From positions 1 through 20,040 of the IMG/VR virus record IMGVR_UViG_3300009175_001425: DNA of 20,040 bases. One strand, given 5' to 3'. Positions 4,555 through 12,087 of this stretch are shown here, piece after piece. A program made the position numbers and the translations under genes. The DNA is from a virus. The number at the start of each line of letters is the position of its first letter. Position 1 is the stretch's first letter. The notes under the pieces were generated by a model. That model had not been told where the DNA came from and searched no databases. It saw only the letters and a program-made list of their open reading frames with translations.

Positions 4555-6450
4555 TTATTGGTACTTCATCTCAAATTTAACCTGCATAATCGCATCATCT
4601 ATCTGAAATCCACAAAATGACGTTCCCCCAACTGGTGGCAAAACCTCGGGCAACTTCGGATGCACATTAATATCAACACTGTATTTATACCTATTCCCCG
4701 ATCCCGATTCCCCTGTACTCGTATATGCATTTTGCAATAACGGATTCGGCAATCCATCAACACTCGCTACATCAAATAAATTGGTCCATGCATCTGCATT
4801 GATTTTGTTAGCCTCAATATACGCACAAACTTGACTTACATTATTACTAGATAAATATGTCGATAATCGTGCAGAATGAACCGCAAATGTCACCTGATAA
4901 TGTGTACCAATATCTGGATACACATTATTATACTTAGTTTCCGTTACACGCATATAGGGCGGTGATAATTCCGTACCATAATATCCGTTTGTTTTCGCCG
5001 CATAAAATGCCAAAAACGGCGTATCTCCATACCCATATCCATAATAAGTATTGTTACTGGATATTGATTCCCAAAATGGTGTCGAATTCGGATTAATATA
5101 TTGACCACCATTCCGCTTTATAACCAACGTATCCATTTTTTTCAGAACATCATATCTCTGCTGAAACATGTTTTTATTTAGTCTGGTGTTGGGAGAATTG
5201 GACGGAACTGAAACATTACTATCAAAATTAACTATCCACGCTCCACTATTGGTATCTTGATATTTATTCGTCAATCCCCATGTCTCTGGATGATATAACC
5301 ACTCACTCCAATTCGTCGTGTAATTAACTCCCCAAAAACTGGAATCAATGTAACAACCATAATTTTGAACCCAAAAAATATCTTGCCCAATGATGATATG
5401 AAAATTGTCTTTTTGGGGATAATTCCAACCACCCCAAACCATAGGACTACTATCCTCTGAGGCAGAGAATATCGTGGTCGGAACATTCGTCGAATATGTT
5501 GTCGTATCTGGATATCCAAATATCCCCGCATCCATTTGACTGAACAATGTCTCATAACTCGGAATACGATTTAACAATACCCAATCATCCACAATACTTG
5601 TCTTGTAACAGGGAGAATCATCAATCGGCACGGGAATATTATTCGTCACCGAATTGGTCCCAACCATCGAAATAACAGGAGTTGTCAAACGATTACCCCT
5701 GATACATGTAATGTAAAAAGGGTCATACAATGGATAGTGAGCCCACGTACTATCATCATATACGAGAGCACCCAACCATGGAGGCAATAATGATTCGTAA
5801 TAATCACCGTAACCAGCCCCACGATTATCTTCAAAAAATGTCCCGTTGGCAGAATAATACAGTTCAATCCCATTTTGATTTATAAACGCATAATGATCTT
5901 TAGTGGTTATTACCACAGGGTAAAACTGATTTGTCTCGACCTGATTTACATATAACCCATTAAAATCATTATTGGAAAACCCCGAAATGAGAAATGAATC
6001 GTACACCCCAACTATCCATCTGTTGCTATAATCGTAATCATAGAATGTATTCGGAAAACTCGGGAATGGATCAATAAAACTGTGAGTCAAGGTAACGGGT
6101 TTTTGCTCATACCAATCAAAATTACCTGAAGTGTATAAATTGGTTATTGGCGTTTTTTCGGCTATCAAAACAGGGTCAATATAAAATTGTTTATTGGTTC
6201 CGATATAGAAATAATTAGTTGTCGGAGAACCTGGCGTTATCGAATATTTGTCAGTTGGTATTGTAGGAGTCCAATTAGTGGATGGTTGCCCCCATCTCGT
6301 ACACAATGTGCGCTCCTGATACATGTTCATCAGAAAAAATACGTCTTGTGGCTGTATCTGATTATCCGTTCTTTCCGTCCAGATTGAATTAGACAAATAT
6401 GGGATTACAGTTGATACGGCATAAACCAAACCCGTTAAAACAAGATTCAT
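4555..6450 (-). CDS. Large Tyr/Asn/Trp-rich tail or host-interaction protein
   Basis: I do not recognise a named family in this 631-aa protein. It starts with a hydrophobic segment (MNLVLTGLVYAVSTVIPYLS) that may be a signal peptide or membrane anchor. The body is very rich in Tyr, Asn, Trp and Thr, with FNGLYVN and YYSANG blocks like short beta modules in extracellular virion proteins. A mid-protein helix (FQQRYDVLKKMDTLVIKR) interrupts the beta-rich body, and the C terminus (CGFQIDDAIMQVKFEMKYQ) is beta-rich. Composition and position between minor tail proteins and the fibre suggest a baseplate or receptor-contact protein. It starts 3 bp after the preceding stop, so it is translationally linked to the tail genes. 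A secreted, non-virion product is the main alternative. Confidence 0.55.
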   Translation of the reverse strand: MNLVLTGLVYAVSTVIPYLSNSIWTERTDNQIQPQDVFFLMNMYQERTLCTRWGQPSTNWTPTIPTDKYSITPGSPTTNYFYIGTNKQFYIDPVLIAEKTPITNLYTSGNFDWYEQKPVTLTHSFIDPFPSFPNTFYDYDYSNRWIVGVYDSFLISGFSNNDFNGLYVNQVETNQFYPVVITTKDHYAFINQNGIELYYSANGTFFEDNRGAGYGDYYESLLPPWLGALVYDDSTWAHYPLYDPFYITCIRGNRLTTPVISMVGTNSVTNNIPVPIDDSPCYKTSIVDDWVLLNRIPSYETLFSQMDAGIFGYPDTTTYSTNVPTTIFSASEDSSPMVWGGWNYPQKDNFHIIIGQDIFWVQNYGCYIDSSFWGVNYTTNWSEWLYHPETWGLTNKYQDTNSGAWIVNFDSNVSVPSNSPNTRLNKNMFQQRYDVLKKMDTLVIKRNGGQYINPNSTPFWESISSNNTYYGYGYGDTPFLAFYAAKTNGYYGTELSPPYMRVTETKYNNVYPDIGTHYQVTFAVHSARLSTYLSSNNVSQVCAYIEANKINADAWTNLFDVASVDGLPNPLLQNAYTSTGESGSGNRYKYSVDINVHPKLPEVLPPVGGTSFCGFQIDDAIMQVKFEMKYQ

Positions 6451-6453
6451 TTT

Positions 6454-6963
6454 TTAGTTACCTCCCCAATTTGCAGGATATACCATATGATTGCATTTCT
6501 TACTGACACTGACTGTCCCAGTTCCGTCTTCTGTTACTGGTGGGGTAAATTTCAGATACCACAATTTGCGCCTGATATGGTCGGCGTCACTTACAAAAGT
6601 TGAACCAAAATTAACAATGGAAAAAGTTTTATTGGGGATACTATATTCTGTTCCGATAATACAATCAGAGGTTATGGCGAAATCGGTGTCAGTGGCATTG
6701 TAGTCAGTAAAACAATAAGTGTAAGTACCGCCATAGATTGACACAACATTGGCATTAATAGCCTTAATTCCAAACTCCTCGGGGGTAATCACTGATGCAA
6801 CCGAGGGTGTTTTCATGACCTCAATCGATGTCCCCCGCGATGTCGGATGAATCAGTAATGTTGTTGATTTGCAAAACCACAACATTTTCAAACATTTGAT
6901 AATTGCATTAATCGTTTCGGAATTTTGACCGGAAACCTCAGGTGGAATGTAAGTATTTTTCAA
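6454..6963 (-). CDS. Minor tail-region hypothetical protein
   Basis: The 169-aa protein begins MKNTYIPPEVSGQNSETINA, followed by a helix (IIKCLKMLWFCK). A beta-rich body then contains NANVVSIYGGTYTYCF and a series of short strands to VYPANWGGN. It has five Cys residues, which is notable for a small structural protein. Its start overlaps the stop of the preceding gene by 4 bp (ATGA), so it is coupled to it. Location between the tape measure/distal tail region and the large tail protein suggests a minor tail component, but I see no specific family. Confidence 0.5.
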   Translation of the reverse strand: MKNTYIPPEVSGQNSETINAIIKCLKMLWFCKSTTLLIHPTSRGTSIEVMKTPSVASVITPEEFGIKAINANVVSIYGGTYTYCFTDYNATDTDFAITSDCIIGTEYSIPNKTFSIVNFGSTFVSDADHIRRKLWYLKFTPPVTEDGTGTVSVSKKCNHMVYPANWGGN

Positions 6964-7745
6964 GGTCCGGTCCCCCCCTTATAAATAGTTCCCGAAGCCA
7001 TAACACTACCAACCCACTCTCTGCTGATATGCCATTTGTGCTGATTACGATTCCAAGTCACCTCTGTCCCCATATCCAGCCAATCGGCGAGAGCCATTGG
7101 TTCAAATGTTTCTCCCGTCCATTGCGATACAACAGGACAGATAAATTTTGAATTTGCTGGAACACCTATGTGGTCCCATGTCAAAACCGTCCACGCCGCC
7201 GCCGCATTAGCCTGATACGCGGATTTGCGCGATACAACAATCGTCTGCCTGACTCGCCACACCCCCGATTCGTAGGTATCTGTCCCACCCATTCTCAAAT
7301 CACGATATATATCTAATTTGCCCCCACCATCTGTATATTTAGTGTCCCAATTTTGCGTTATAGTTGGCATATCACCCGAGTCAATGGCTCGGTCAATCTC
7401 CGCTAGATAACCCTTCCCTGCCCCAACTTTAAAAACTGGATGTGACGACAAAATCTTGTCAACGGGTTCGGGAATCAATTCCCAAATCGCATCTTGAATC
7501 GCCTGTGTAACCTCATTGCTCCACGCCACCGCGTATGGCGTATCAATGACAATGATTGCTGGATTGCCCGTCGTCGCCGAAATCTGGTCAGCATCCACGG
7601 CATCCAAACTCTGCATAAACAACCACATTTTTTCCAGCGGACCTTTCCAGATTTGCTGGAGATACCAGCCGCGCTCACGTTGGAATTTGTAATCCTGAGA
7701 TTCCAGAGTAAAACCGTTATAGCCTTGGACTTTTACTGCATTCAT
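6960..7745 (-). CDS. Putative distal or minor tail protein
   Basis: The 261-aa product lies directly after the tape measure, 7 bp past its second-part stop, where distal tail proteins are encoded. Its start MNAVKVQGYNGFTLESQDYK and later beta-rich segments (ESGVWRVRQTIVVSRKSAYQ, WHISREWVGSVMASGTIYKG) fit a virion protein. A central helix-rich part (VTQAIQDAIWELIPEPVDKI) is unlike the compact Dit/gpM type, so I do not assign those names. The C-terminal WNRNQHKWHISREW block is Trp/His-rich. Its stop overlaps the next gene start by 4 bp. Role is inferred mainly from gene order. Confidence 0.5.
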   Translation of the reverse strand: MNAVKVQGYNGFTLESQDYKFQRERGWYLQQIWKGPLEKMWLFMQSLDAVDADQISATTGNPAIIVIDTPYAVAWSNEVTQAIQDAIWELIPEPVDKILSSHPVFKVGAGKGYLAEIDRAIDSGDMPTITQNWDTKYTDGGGKLDIYRDLRMGGTDTYESGVWRVRQTIVVSRKSAYQANAAAAWTVLTWDHIGVPANSKFICPVVSQWTGETFEPMALADWLDMGTEVTWNRNQHKWHISREWVGSVMASGTIYKGGTGP

Positions 7746-7752
7746 AATGATT

Positions 7753-8355
7753 TTACCCCTTATTCTCCTCGTGTTTTAACCAGGCATTGTGGTTCTCCTC
7801 GACCTGTTGCAACCGCTCGTTGATTCGGGTCATCTCGGTCAATATCCGATTGGTGATTTGAGTTTCTTTCAGTTGCCGCTCCGCCAGCATCACGGGTTGA
7901 TTATTGACCTGTCCACCCGTAAATAATCCCATCCGTGCATATCTGTCGGCGGCTTGTGGTGCTGATACGGTAATCCGATTTTTCTCATCATTTCCGCGCG
8001 TGGTTACAGTGTCGATTTCCTCACTGATTTTCTTTTTCTCACTCTGATATTTTTTCTCTTCAGTTTCTTTTCTTTCAGATTCGGATTTGTCATCTTTCCT
8101 GATTTTTGCCTGTAATGTCCTCAATTCCGTGGTCTTTTTAATTGCCTCCTGCAATTTCTTTTCCCTGTCAATTTCCGACAACCCTTTGTCATTAACAGCG
8201 TCCTGTAATTTTTTGGCTTCCTTTTCCAACTCAAAGGCTTTTTCTTTATCGGTCAAATTTTTATTGGAAAACTGTTCCAACAATTTTGCGGTCTTTGCCT
8301 GTTCAGTCGCCAACTCGGTAGCCTGATTTTTTTCGAGTTCTGTTTTTTTGTTTTT
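7753..8355 (-). CDS. Tape measure protein, C-terminal part in -1 frame
   Basis: This frame is open from just after a TAA at 8358-8356 to 7753. It has no ATG near its beginning; an isolated reading would need TTG at 8313 without a good ribosome site. It encodes a long charged coiled coil (FELEKEAKKLQDAVNDKG, REKKLQEAIKKTTELRTLQ) and then ADRYARMGLFTGGQ, followed by a helical end (RILTEMTRINERLQQVEENH). This layout is typical of the tail tape measure C terminus. Its natural upstream partner is the ORF at 8253-9209. A -1 shift at the A7 run 8343-8349 joins them into about 485 residues. Separate translation, or an indel error, are the alternatives. Confidence 0.7.
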   Translation of the reverse strand, partial: KNKKTELEKNQATELATEQAKTAKLLEQFSNKNLTDKEKAFELEKEAKKLQDAVNDKGLSEIDREKKLQEAIKKTTELRTLQAKIRKDDKSESERKETEEKKYQSEKKKISEEIDTVTTRGNDEKNRITVSAPQAADRYARMGLFTGGQVNNQPVMLAERQLKETQITNRILTEMTRINERLQQVEENHNAWLKHEENKG

Positions 8356-9209
8356 TTATCCGCAACCACTTTTTCCATTTCAGAAACTTTGATATCCCCC
8401 GCAATCTTGTCTGCGTTCAAATTCCCCAGTAAATCACCATTCCAAAAATCCTTGAAACTCATACCTCTGCCTAATGTGGCTAATCGGATAATGGCATCGT
8501 ATAAATTTGTCGTTGCAGTAATAGCACCAGCAAAAGTTTTCGACCCTAAACTGTCACAACTCAGTTTGAATTCTTTCAAAACCCCATTGGCAACTTTCAG
8601 TTTTGCAATAGTTTCCTGGTCAATCGCCTCACCAGATTCAATCGCCGCGTCCTTGATTCCCTGCAACCCAACAACCGCGACATCTTTTAAAAGGGGCATC
8701 AGTTCCGCCCCCATCCCACGCCCAAAAATCTCATTCAAATCTCTGATTGCCGTAGCGTCATTTTCAGCACCTTTTGCAATATTCCCAAACAATTCCTCAA
8801 TTCCCATCGATGCAACCTGCTCTGCACTCAAACCCAAATTTCTAAATGCCTGCGTGACTTGCTTATTCATTTGCACAACTTTATCTTGAGAATCAGCCAG
8901 CCTGTTCAACCCTTTAATCATTGTTTCCTGTTGGACATCAGCCTTGTATCCGGCAGCATAAAGAGCCTGTAATGACTCAACGTTGATTCCCAAAGTTTTG
9001 GATTGTTTGTCCAATTCGACACTCGTATCCATTACCGATTTTCCAAACTCAAGTATTTTGGAAACGGCAAATGCGCCACCAATAGCCCCAGCCACTCCAG
9101 CCAATTCCCCGCTGGTAAAACTGGCAACACTCTGACTCATTTTGTTGATGCCCAGTTCGAACTCGCTGGCATCAAGAGTTGATTTACTTTTTAATATTGC
9201 TGTAGCCAT
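8253..9209 (-). CDS. Tail tape measure protein, N-terminal part (frame 0)
   Basis: The frame begins MATAILKSKSTLDASEFELG, then a Gly/Ala-rich hydrophobic stretch (GELAGVAGAIGGAFAVSKIL) and the block LDKQSKTLGINVESLQALYA, which is characteristic of phage tape measure proteins ('s..lGis.e.lq.l..A'). A second typical block reads AFRNLGLSAEQVASMGIEEL, followed by LNEIFGRGMGAELMPLL. The tape measure sets tail length and helps DNA entry. Up to about residue 289 the protein looks normal; the last roughly 29 residues (SKKIRLPSWRLNRQRPQ...) are Arg-rich and non-family-like, because the true continuation is in the -1 frame. Frame-0 product is 318 aa; the shifted product would be about 485 aa, implying a short tail. 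Confidence 0.85.
   Translation of the reverse strand: MATAILKSKSTLDASEFELGINKMSQSVASFTSGELAGVAGAIGGAFAVSKILEFGKSVMDTSVELDKQSKTLGINVESLQALYAAGYKADVQQETMIKGLNRLADSQDKVVQMNKQVTQAFRNLGLSAEQVASMGIEELFGNIAKGAENDATAIRDLNEIFGRGMGAELMPLLKDVAVVGLQGIKDAAIESGEAIDQETIAKLKVANGVLKEFKLSCDSLGSKTFAGAITATTNLYDAIIRLATLGRGMSFKDFWNGDLLGNLNADKIAGDIKVSEMEKVVADKKTKKQNSKKIRLPSWRLNRQRPQNCWNSFPIKI
8312..8357 (-). promoter_or_regulatory. Candidate -1 programmed frameshift site in the tape measure gene
   Basis: On the minus strand two A7 runs are separated by C (8357-8351 and 8349-8343). In frame 0 the second run reads ..A AAA AAA C, a slippery X XXY YYZ heptamer. A -1 slip there moves ribosomes into the frame holding the coiled-coil C terminus. 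Three bases after the run, AACTCG (8339-8334) and CGAGTT (8317-8312) can form a 6-bp stem with a 16-nt loop, which is weak and closer than usual for a stimulator. Homopolymer indel error is the main alternative. Confidence 0.55.
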
Positions 9210-9212
9210 TTT

Positions 9213-9428
9213 TTAACCACTCCACTTTCGGGCATTATCCTCTAAAATCTTTTGAGTATGTTCTTCCATATCTTGTAAGGCACTGGAATTAGTCACGGTT
9301 CCGCTAATAGTGTAACCGCCGAAACCAACAAACACTGTTGCACCCAATTGCACAATGGCGGATGTCCCGGCACCTGTCTTGTATTTGATTCCTTCAACCT
9401 TGACTTCCTCAACTTGGACTTCGTTCAT
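9213..9428 (-). CDS. Small hypothetical tail protein
   Basis: The 71-aa product is not recognised. It has an acidic beta-like start (MNEVQVEEVKVEGIKYKT), a Gly/Val-rich middle (GATVFVGFGGYTISG) and a charged helical end (LQDMEEHTQKILEDNARKW). It sits 3 bp upstream of the tape measure start, the place where tail assembly chaperones or small tail proteins are normally found. It is much shorter than the lambda gpG/gpGT chaperones and has no frameshifted extension that I can see. A tail-assembly role is inferred from position. Confidence 0.5.
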   Translation of the reverse strand: MNEVQVEEVKVEGIKYKTGAGTSAIVQLGATVFVGFGGYTISGTVTNSSALQDMEEHTQKILEDNARKWSG

Positions 9429-9449
9429 AATCTTTAACCCTCACTTTTT

Positions 9450-9899
9450 TTAATTGCCCTGTAATGGGGCAAGCCATATTTCAACACTCAACTCCGTCTG
9501 ATATTCAGTTCCGACAACCTTGTTTACCCTTCGCCCCGGCTTCAGATAAAAAATCTGGCATCCATAGGTTGCCCCAAAAACATTCAGGGCTTCTATCACT
9601 GATTGCCCTGCCACCAAATCAGCAATGCCACCCGTCAAAATGTCGTGAAAAGTCCCCTCCTCCGAATCCTCTTTTATGTATTGAGTCCTCACTGTCAGTT
9701 TGAGATTACAGACCCAACTCAACACGTGATTGCTATCATCGTAATTTCTCGGGACCGCCTCATCACAAACAACATCAACACACGGCAATGTTTTTATTTT
9801 TCCTGAAAACCGTGTCCTCATCCCAACATTGGAAAACCCATTTTGAAAATAGGATACGATTGATTGTTCGACTTTTCTTTCTGGAGTGTGGATAGCCAT
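9450..9899 (-). CDS. Probable tail terminator/tail completion protein
   Basis: The 149-aa protein begins MAIHTPERKVEQSIVSYFQN with an amphipathic helix. It continues with a beta-rich middle (LSWVCNLKLTVRTQYIKED), a second helix (FHDILTGGIADLVAGQSVIEAL) and a final strand (YQTELSVEIWLAPLQ). A helix, beta-sheet, helix order with a closing long strand at this length is the usual build of tail terminators and neck completion proteins (gpU/gpZ-like), which cap the tail tube and join it to the head. Its place between the head-tail connector gene and the tape measure fits. Similarity is structural in style, not a motif match. Confidence 0.5.
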   Translation of the reverse strand: MAIHTPERKVEQSIVSYFQNGFSNVGMRTRFSGKIKTLPCVDVVCDEAVPRNYDDSNHVLSWVCNLKLTVRTQYIKEDSEEGTFHDILTGGIADLVAGQSVIEALNVFGATYGCQIFYLKPGRRVNKVVGTEYQTELSVEIWLAPLQGN

Positions 9900-9901
9900 T
9901 T

Positions 9902-10219
9902 TTATTCAAACTCCCCCGTTGCAGTAATGTTGATTGTCACACCGTCGTCGGAAATAAACCTGTTCTTGATTTTATAATTTTGCTGTCTGTAACTGATGAT
10001 GTCCGCCTCTACTGGCAAGGTCTTACAATCGACAACCGCAAAATATGCGGTCAATCTCCGCTCATCTGTCACACCAGCAATTTCCAATCCGTCGGACTCT
10101 TGACCAGTAGACACAGACGCCTCGACAACCTTGCCGTCTGCCAATACAAGCGTCTGTTTCATCCCACCCATGATTTCCCTCAAATCACTCAAGGATTGTT
10201 CTGGATTAAAGTCCTGCAT
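9902..10219 (-). CDS. Putative head-tail joining protein (gpFII-like position)
   Basis: The 105-aa product opens with MQDFNPEQSLSDLREIMGGM and has a compact beta-rich second half. There, TLPVEADIISYRQQNYKIKN resembles the 'gd.i...g..y.v' hairpin of gpFII-type head-tail connectors, and DDGVTINITATGEF gives a final strand. These proteins sit at the portal end and join the head to the tail. It is 2 bp from both neighbours, so it is part of a tightly packed cluster after the capsid gene. Motif evidence is modest; gene order carries most of the weight. Confidence 0.5.
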   Translation of the reverse strand: MQDFNPEQSLSDLREIMGGMKQTLVLADGKVVEASVSTGQESDGLEIAGVTDERRLTAYFAVVDCKTLPVEADIISYRQQNYKIKNRFISDDGVTINITATGEFE

Positions 10220-10221
10220 CT

Positions 10222-10518
10222 TTATTTTTCCTTGGACTCATCCTCATCGGGTTCAACTTCCTTGGACTCATCCTTCACCACAGGCTTTGCAACAGGCTTT
10301 GCTGCAACAGGACGATATTTAAATGAGTAGATGGGTCCAAACCCTGAAGTGTGGAAAACCACACCACCAACAATCGCCTGCTCTTTCCCATTAATTTTTA
10401 CCGCGCCGGCAACCCGAGCCTTTTTCGCCTGGTCAACCAGAGTCCCAACCTTGTCACTCACACCAACACAGGATTGCTGCCCATTTTTCAGTTCAACTGT
10501 AAAACATACTGATTTCAT
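10222..10518 (-). CDS. Small capsid-region hypothetical protein with charged tail
   Basis: The 98-aa product has a folded N-terminal part with two short beta hairpins (MKSVCFTVELKNGQQSCVGV and AVKINGKEQAIVGGVVFHTS). It ends in a low-complexity extension KPVAKPV followed by an acidic/Lys stretch (DESKEVEPDEDESKEK). The end is encoded partly by a direct repeat, CTTGGACTCATCCT, seen twice near 10231 and 10260 on the plus strand. A good Shine-Dalgarno (AAGGAG) precedes the ATG. Just downstream of the capsid gene such small proteins are often head decoration or head completion factors. I recognise no family. Confidence 0.5.
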   Translation of the reverse strand: MKSVCFTVELKNGQQSCVGVSDKVGTLVDQAKKARVAGAVKINGKEQAIVGGVVFHTSGFGPIYSFKYRPVAAKPVAKPVVKDESKEVEPDEDESKEK

Positions 10519-10539
10519 TTTTTGATTCTCCTTGTGAAA

Positions 10540-10571
10540 ACGGGGAGAAGGATTTCTGCCCTCCTCCCCGT
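10540..10571 (-). terminator. Hairpin after the major capsid gene (terminator or attenuator)
   Basis: On the minus strand ACGGGGAG (10571-10564) and CTCCCCGT (10547-10540) pair, and the stem extends inwards with one mismatch (GGGGAGGAGG against CCTTCTCCCC). The hairpin is followed by TTTC, a weak U tract. It lies between the capsid stop (10602) and the next gene's Shine-Dalgarno. Partial termination here would raise capsid mRNA relative to downstream genes. Confidence 0.6.
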
Positions 10572-10601
10572 AAAAAGTGTTACCTTTATATTTTTACCAA
10601 C

Positions 10602-11507
10602 TTACGCAGTCACCAACCGAACAGCCGCGTTCTGCCCAACAGCGCAACCAGACAACAGACTGCACTCACCAGACAACTTGCCAGCACCATCAACAGTCAT
10701 CGTGTAGAGGACGCTGATTTTGCTTTCGGGGTCGGTGATAATACGACGCTGGACCACATTGCCCTGACCTGCCTCAATCAGTGGATCTGGCGGAGCAGTA
10801 GCAACCAACAGAGCCGCCCTGCCGAACATCGTGCCCACCAGATTTTCCCCGTTAGGGGGGAACGCATCATACCGCGCACCGGGAACACCCAGAATGTCAG
10901 GAAGCGTCCCAGACACCATCGCGTCCTTGCCCGACAGAGCGTAGGTAATCGCCAACAGACTGTTACCCATCAAACCAAACGATGCCTGAGTCCCAAGCAA
11001 AATGGTCTTCTCACGCTGTTTGATTTTTGTGGTGCCGATACCGACAAACGAGGCAATAGATGCCTGATCCAAATCAGCAATAGCCGTGGTCTGCTTGTCG
11101 ACCGCTTCGGTATTACCAAAGTTCGAAGCCTTAACCAGAGTCAGGGAGCGGTCAATCACCCCTTTTGCGCAAACATACATCGCACCAGCCGCCTTATCAG
11201 CCCAAGCCTCCGCCAGTAAATTCGCCCGAATTTCGCCTTCATTGAAAGACCAGCAAGAATTTTTGAAATTCGTCAACTGAACCTGCACACCTGCCAAGGT
11301 TCCGTCGGGAGTTCCAGCCTCACCAGGAGTCTTGTCCTGCTCGGTCGGGTCCGTAGAAATAGGGACATAAATGGAATCATTTTTTACCCGTCCATTTGAT
11401 TCGACCTGATAAGAGAAACTCTTAAGCAGAGTCAGCGTATACCGCAAAGCCTTGACGACCTTTTGGTCAACAAGGGCTTCATTAATTTGCGAAACTAGAG
11501 TAGCCAT
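10602..11507 (-). CDS. Major capsid protein
   Basis: The 301-aa product occupies the capsid position after protease and scaffold genes. It begins MATLVSQINEALVDQKVVKA and has a strand/loop domain (GRVKNDSIYVPISTD). A central helical spine follows (FNEGEIRANLLAEAWADKAA, then AAGAMYVCAKGVIDRSL). Later come the P-domain-like KTILLGTQASFGLMGNSLLA and DILGVPGARYDAFPP, with a final beta strand pair (VLYTMTVDGAGKLSGECSLL). Length and order fit the HK97-fold major capsid family, though I cannot see a specific subfamily motif. GAGG lies 8 nt before the ATG. Flanking hairpins at 11525-11542 and 10540-10571 bracket this gene and may set its transcript level. Confidence 0.75.
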   Translation of the reverse strand: MATLVSQINEALVDQKVVKALRYTLTLLKSFSYQVESNGRVKNDSIYVPISTDPTEQDKTPGEAGTPDGTLAGVQVQLTNFKNSCWSFNEGEIRANLLAEAWADKAAGAMYVCAKGVIDRSLTLVKASNFGNTEAVDKQTTAIADLDQASIASFVGIGTTKIKQREKTILLGTQASFGLMGNSLLAITYALSGKDAMVSGTLPDILGVPGARYDAFPPNGENLVGTMFGRAALLVATAPPDPLIEAGQGNVVQRRIITDPESKISVLYTMTVDGAGKLSGECSLLSGCAVGQNAAVRLVTA

Positions 11508-11524
11508 TTTTATACCTCAACAAA

Positions 11525-11542
11525 TCCCGCTAATTCGCGGGA
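11525..11542 (-). promoter_or_regulatory. Hairpin in the capsid gene leader
   Basis: TCCCGC (11525-11530) and GCGGGA (11537-11542) form a perfect 6-bp stem around a 6-nt loop. On the minus strand it lies between the scaffold stop and the capsid Shine-Dalgarno (GAGG), followed by TTTG. The U tract is too short for a convincing terminator. It may protect the capsid mRNA end or act as a processing site. Confidence 0.45.
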
Positions 11543-11550
11543 ATATTTTT

Positions 11551-12063
11551 TTATTCCTGTTCAATACCCAAAACTTTCCAATTCTTTTTTCGGAACTCTG
11601 TCTTTGCCTCCGAACTTCCCAACGCATTGTAAGCGGCGTGGGCTTCTGCCTGACTCATTTCGTCAGAATTTCCACCCTTGCCGATTACCCCACCGTCCTT
11701 GGATTCCCCGTTCGGAGTCCCCTTAGACCCAGCAATCTCAAACCCAGGATTGGCAAGTCTGGCTTTCGCCGTATCCAATTCCGTTTTTGTCGTTGCGTGA
11801 TTCTTTAACTCAACATCAAGGTCAGCCTTAATCTTGGCAACATCAGCCTCAGCCTTTGTTACTAAAACCTCTGCATCAGCCTTAATCTTGGCAACATCTG
11901 CATCAGTCTTTGCCTTTGCTTCAATTACCAAAGCCTCAGCCGCCTTAAGTTTGTTTTCCATGTCCAATTTTTCAGCCGCCAACGCCTCTACCTTGCCAGT
12001 CAAATCTGATATCCGTAACTGGGCATCTAACAACTGATTAATCACTGTCTTTTCAATCGCCAT
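11551..12063 (-). CDS. Coiled-coil capsid scaffold protein
   Basis: The 170-aa product is a long helix: MAIEKTVINQLLDAQLRISD, then heptad-rich segments to about residue 100. They include two near-identical blocks built on ADVAKIKAD, and the encoding DNA repeats GCCTTAATCTTGGCAACATC on the plus strand near 11825 and 11879. A Gly/Pro/Ser-rich hinge (ANPGFEIAGSKGTPNGES) follows, then a small helical C-terminal domain (EAHAAYNALGSSEAKTEFRK). This is the expected build of a phage scaffold: coiled coil plus a coat-binding helical end. It lies immediately upstream of the capsid gene. A head-tail peptidase fusion is absent, since the protease is a separate gene. Confidence 0.75.
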   Translation of the reverse strand: MAIEKTVINQLLDAQLRISDLTGKVEALAAEKLDMENKLKAAEALVIEAKAKTDADVAKIKADAEVLVTKAEADVAKIKADLDVELKNHATTKTELDTAKARLANPGFEIAGSKGTPNGESKDGGVIGKGGNSDEMSQAEAHAAYNALGSSEAKTEFRKKNWKVLGIEQE

Positions 12064-12087
12064 ATTTTTTTCCTTTGTTTTTGAAAA

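Noticed and set aside
8087-8889. Plus-strand frames over the tape measure
   Set aside because: They are complements of a coiled-coil coding region. The minus strand has the family signatures.
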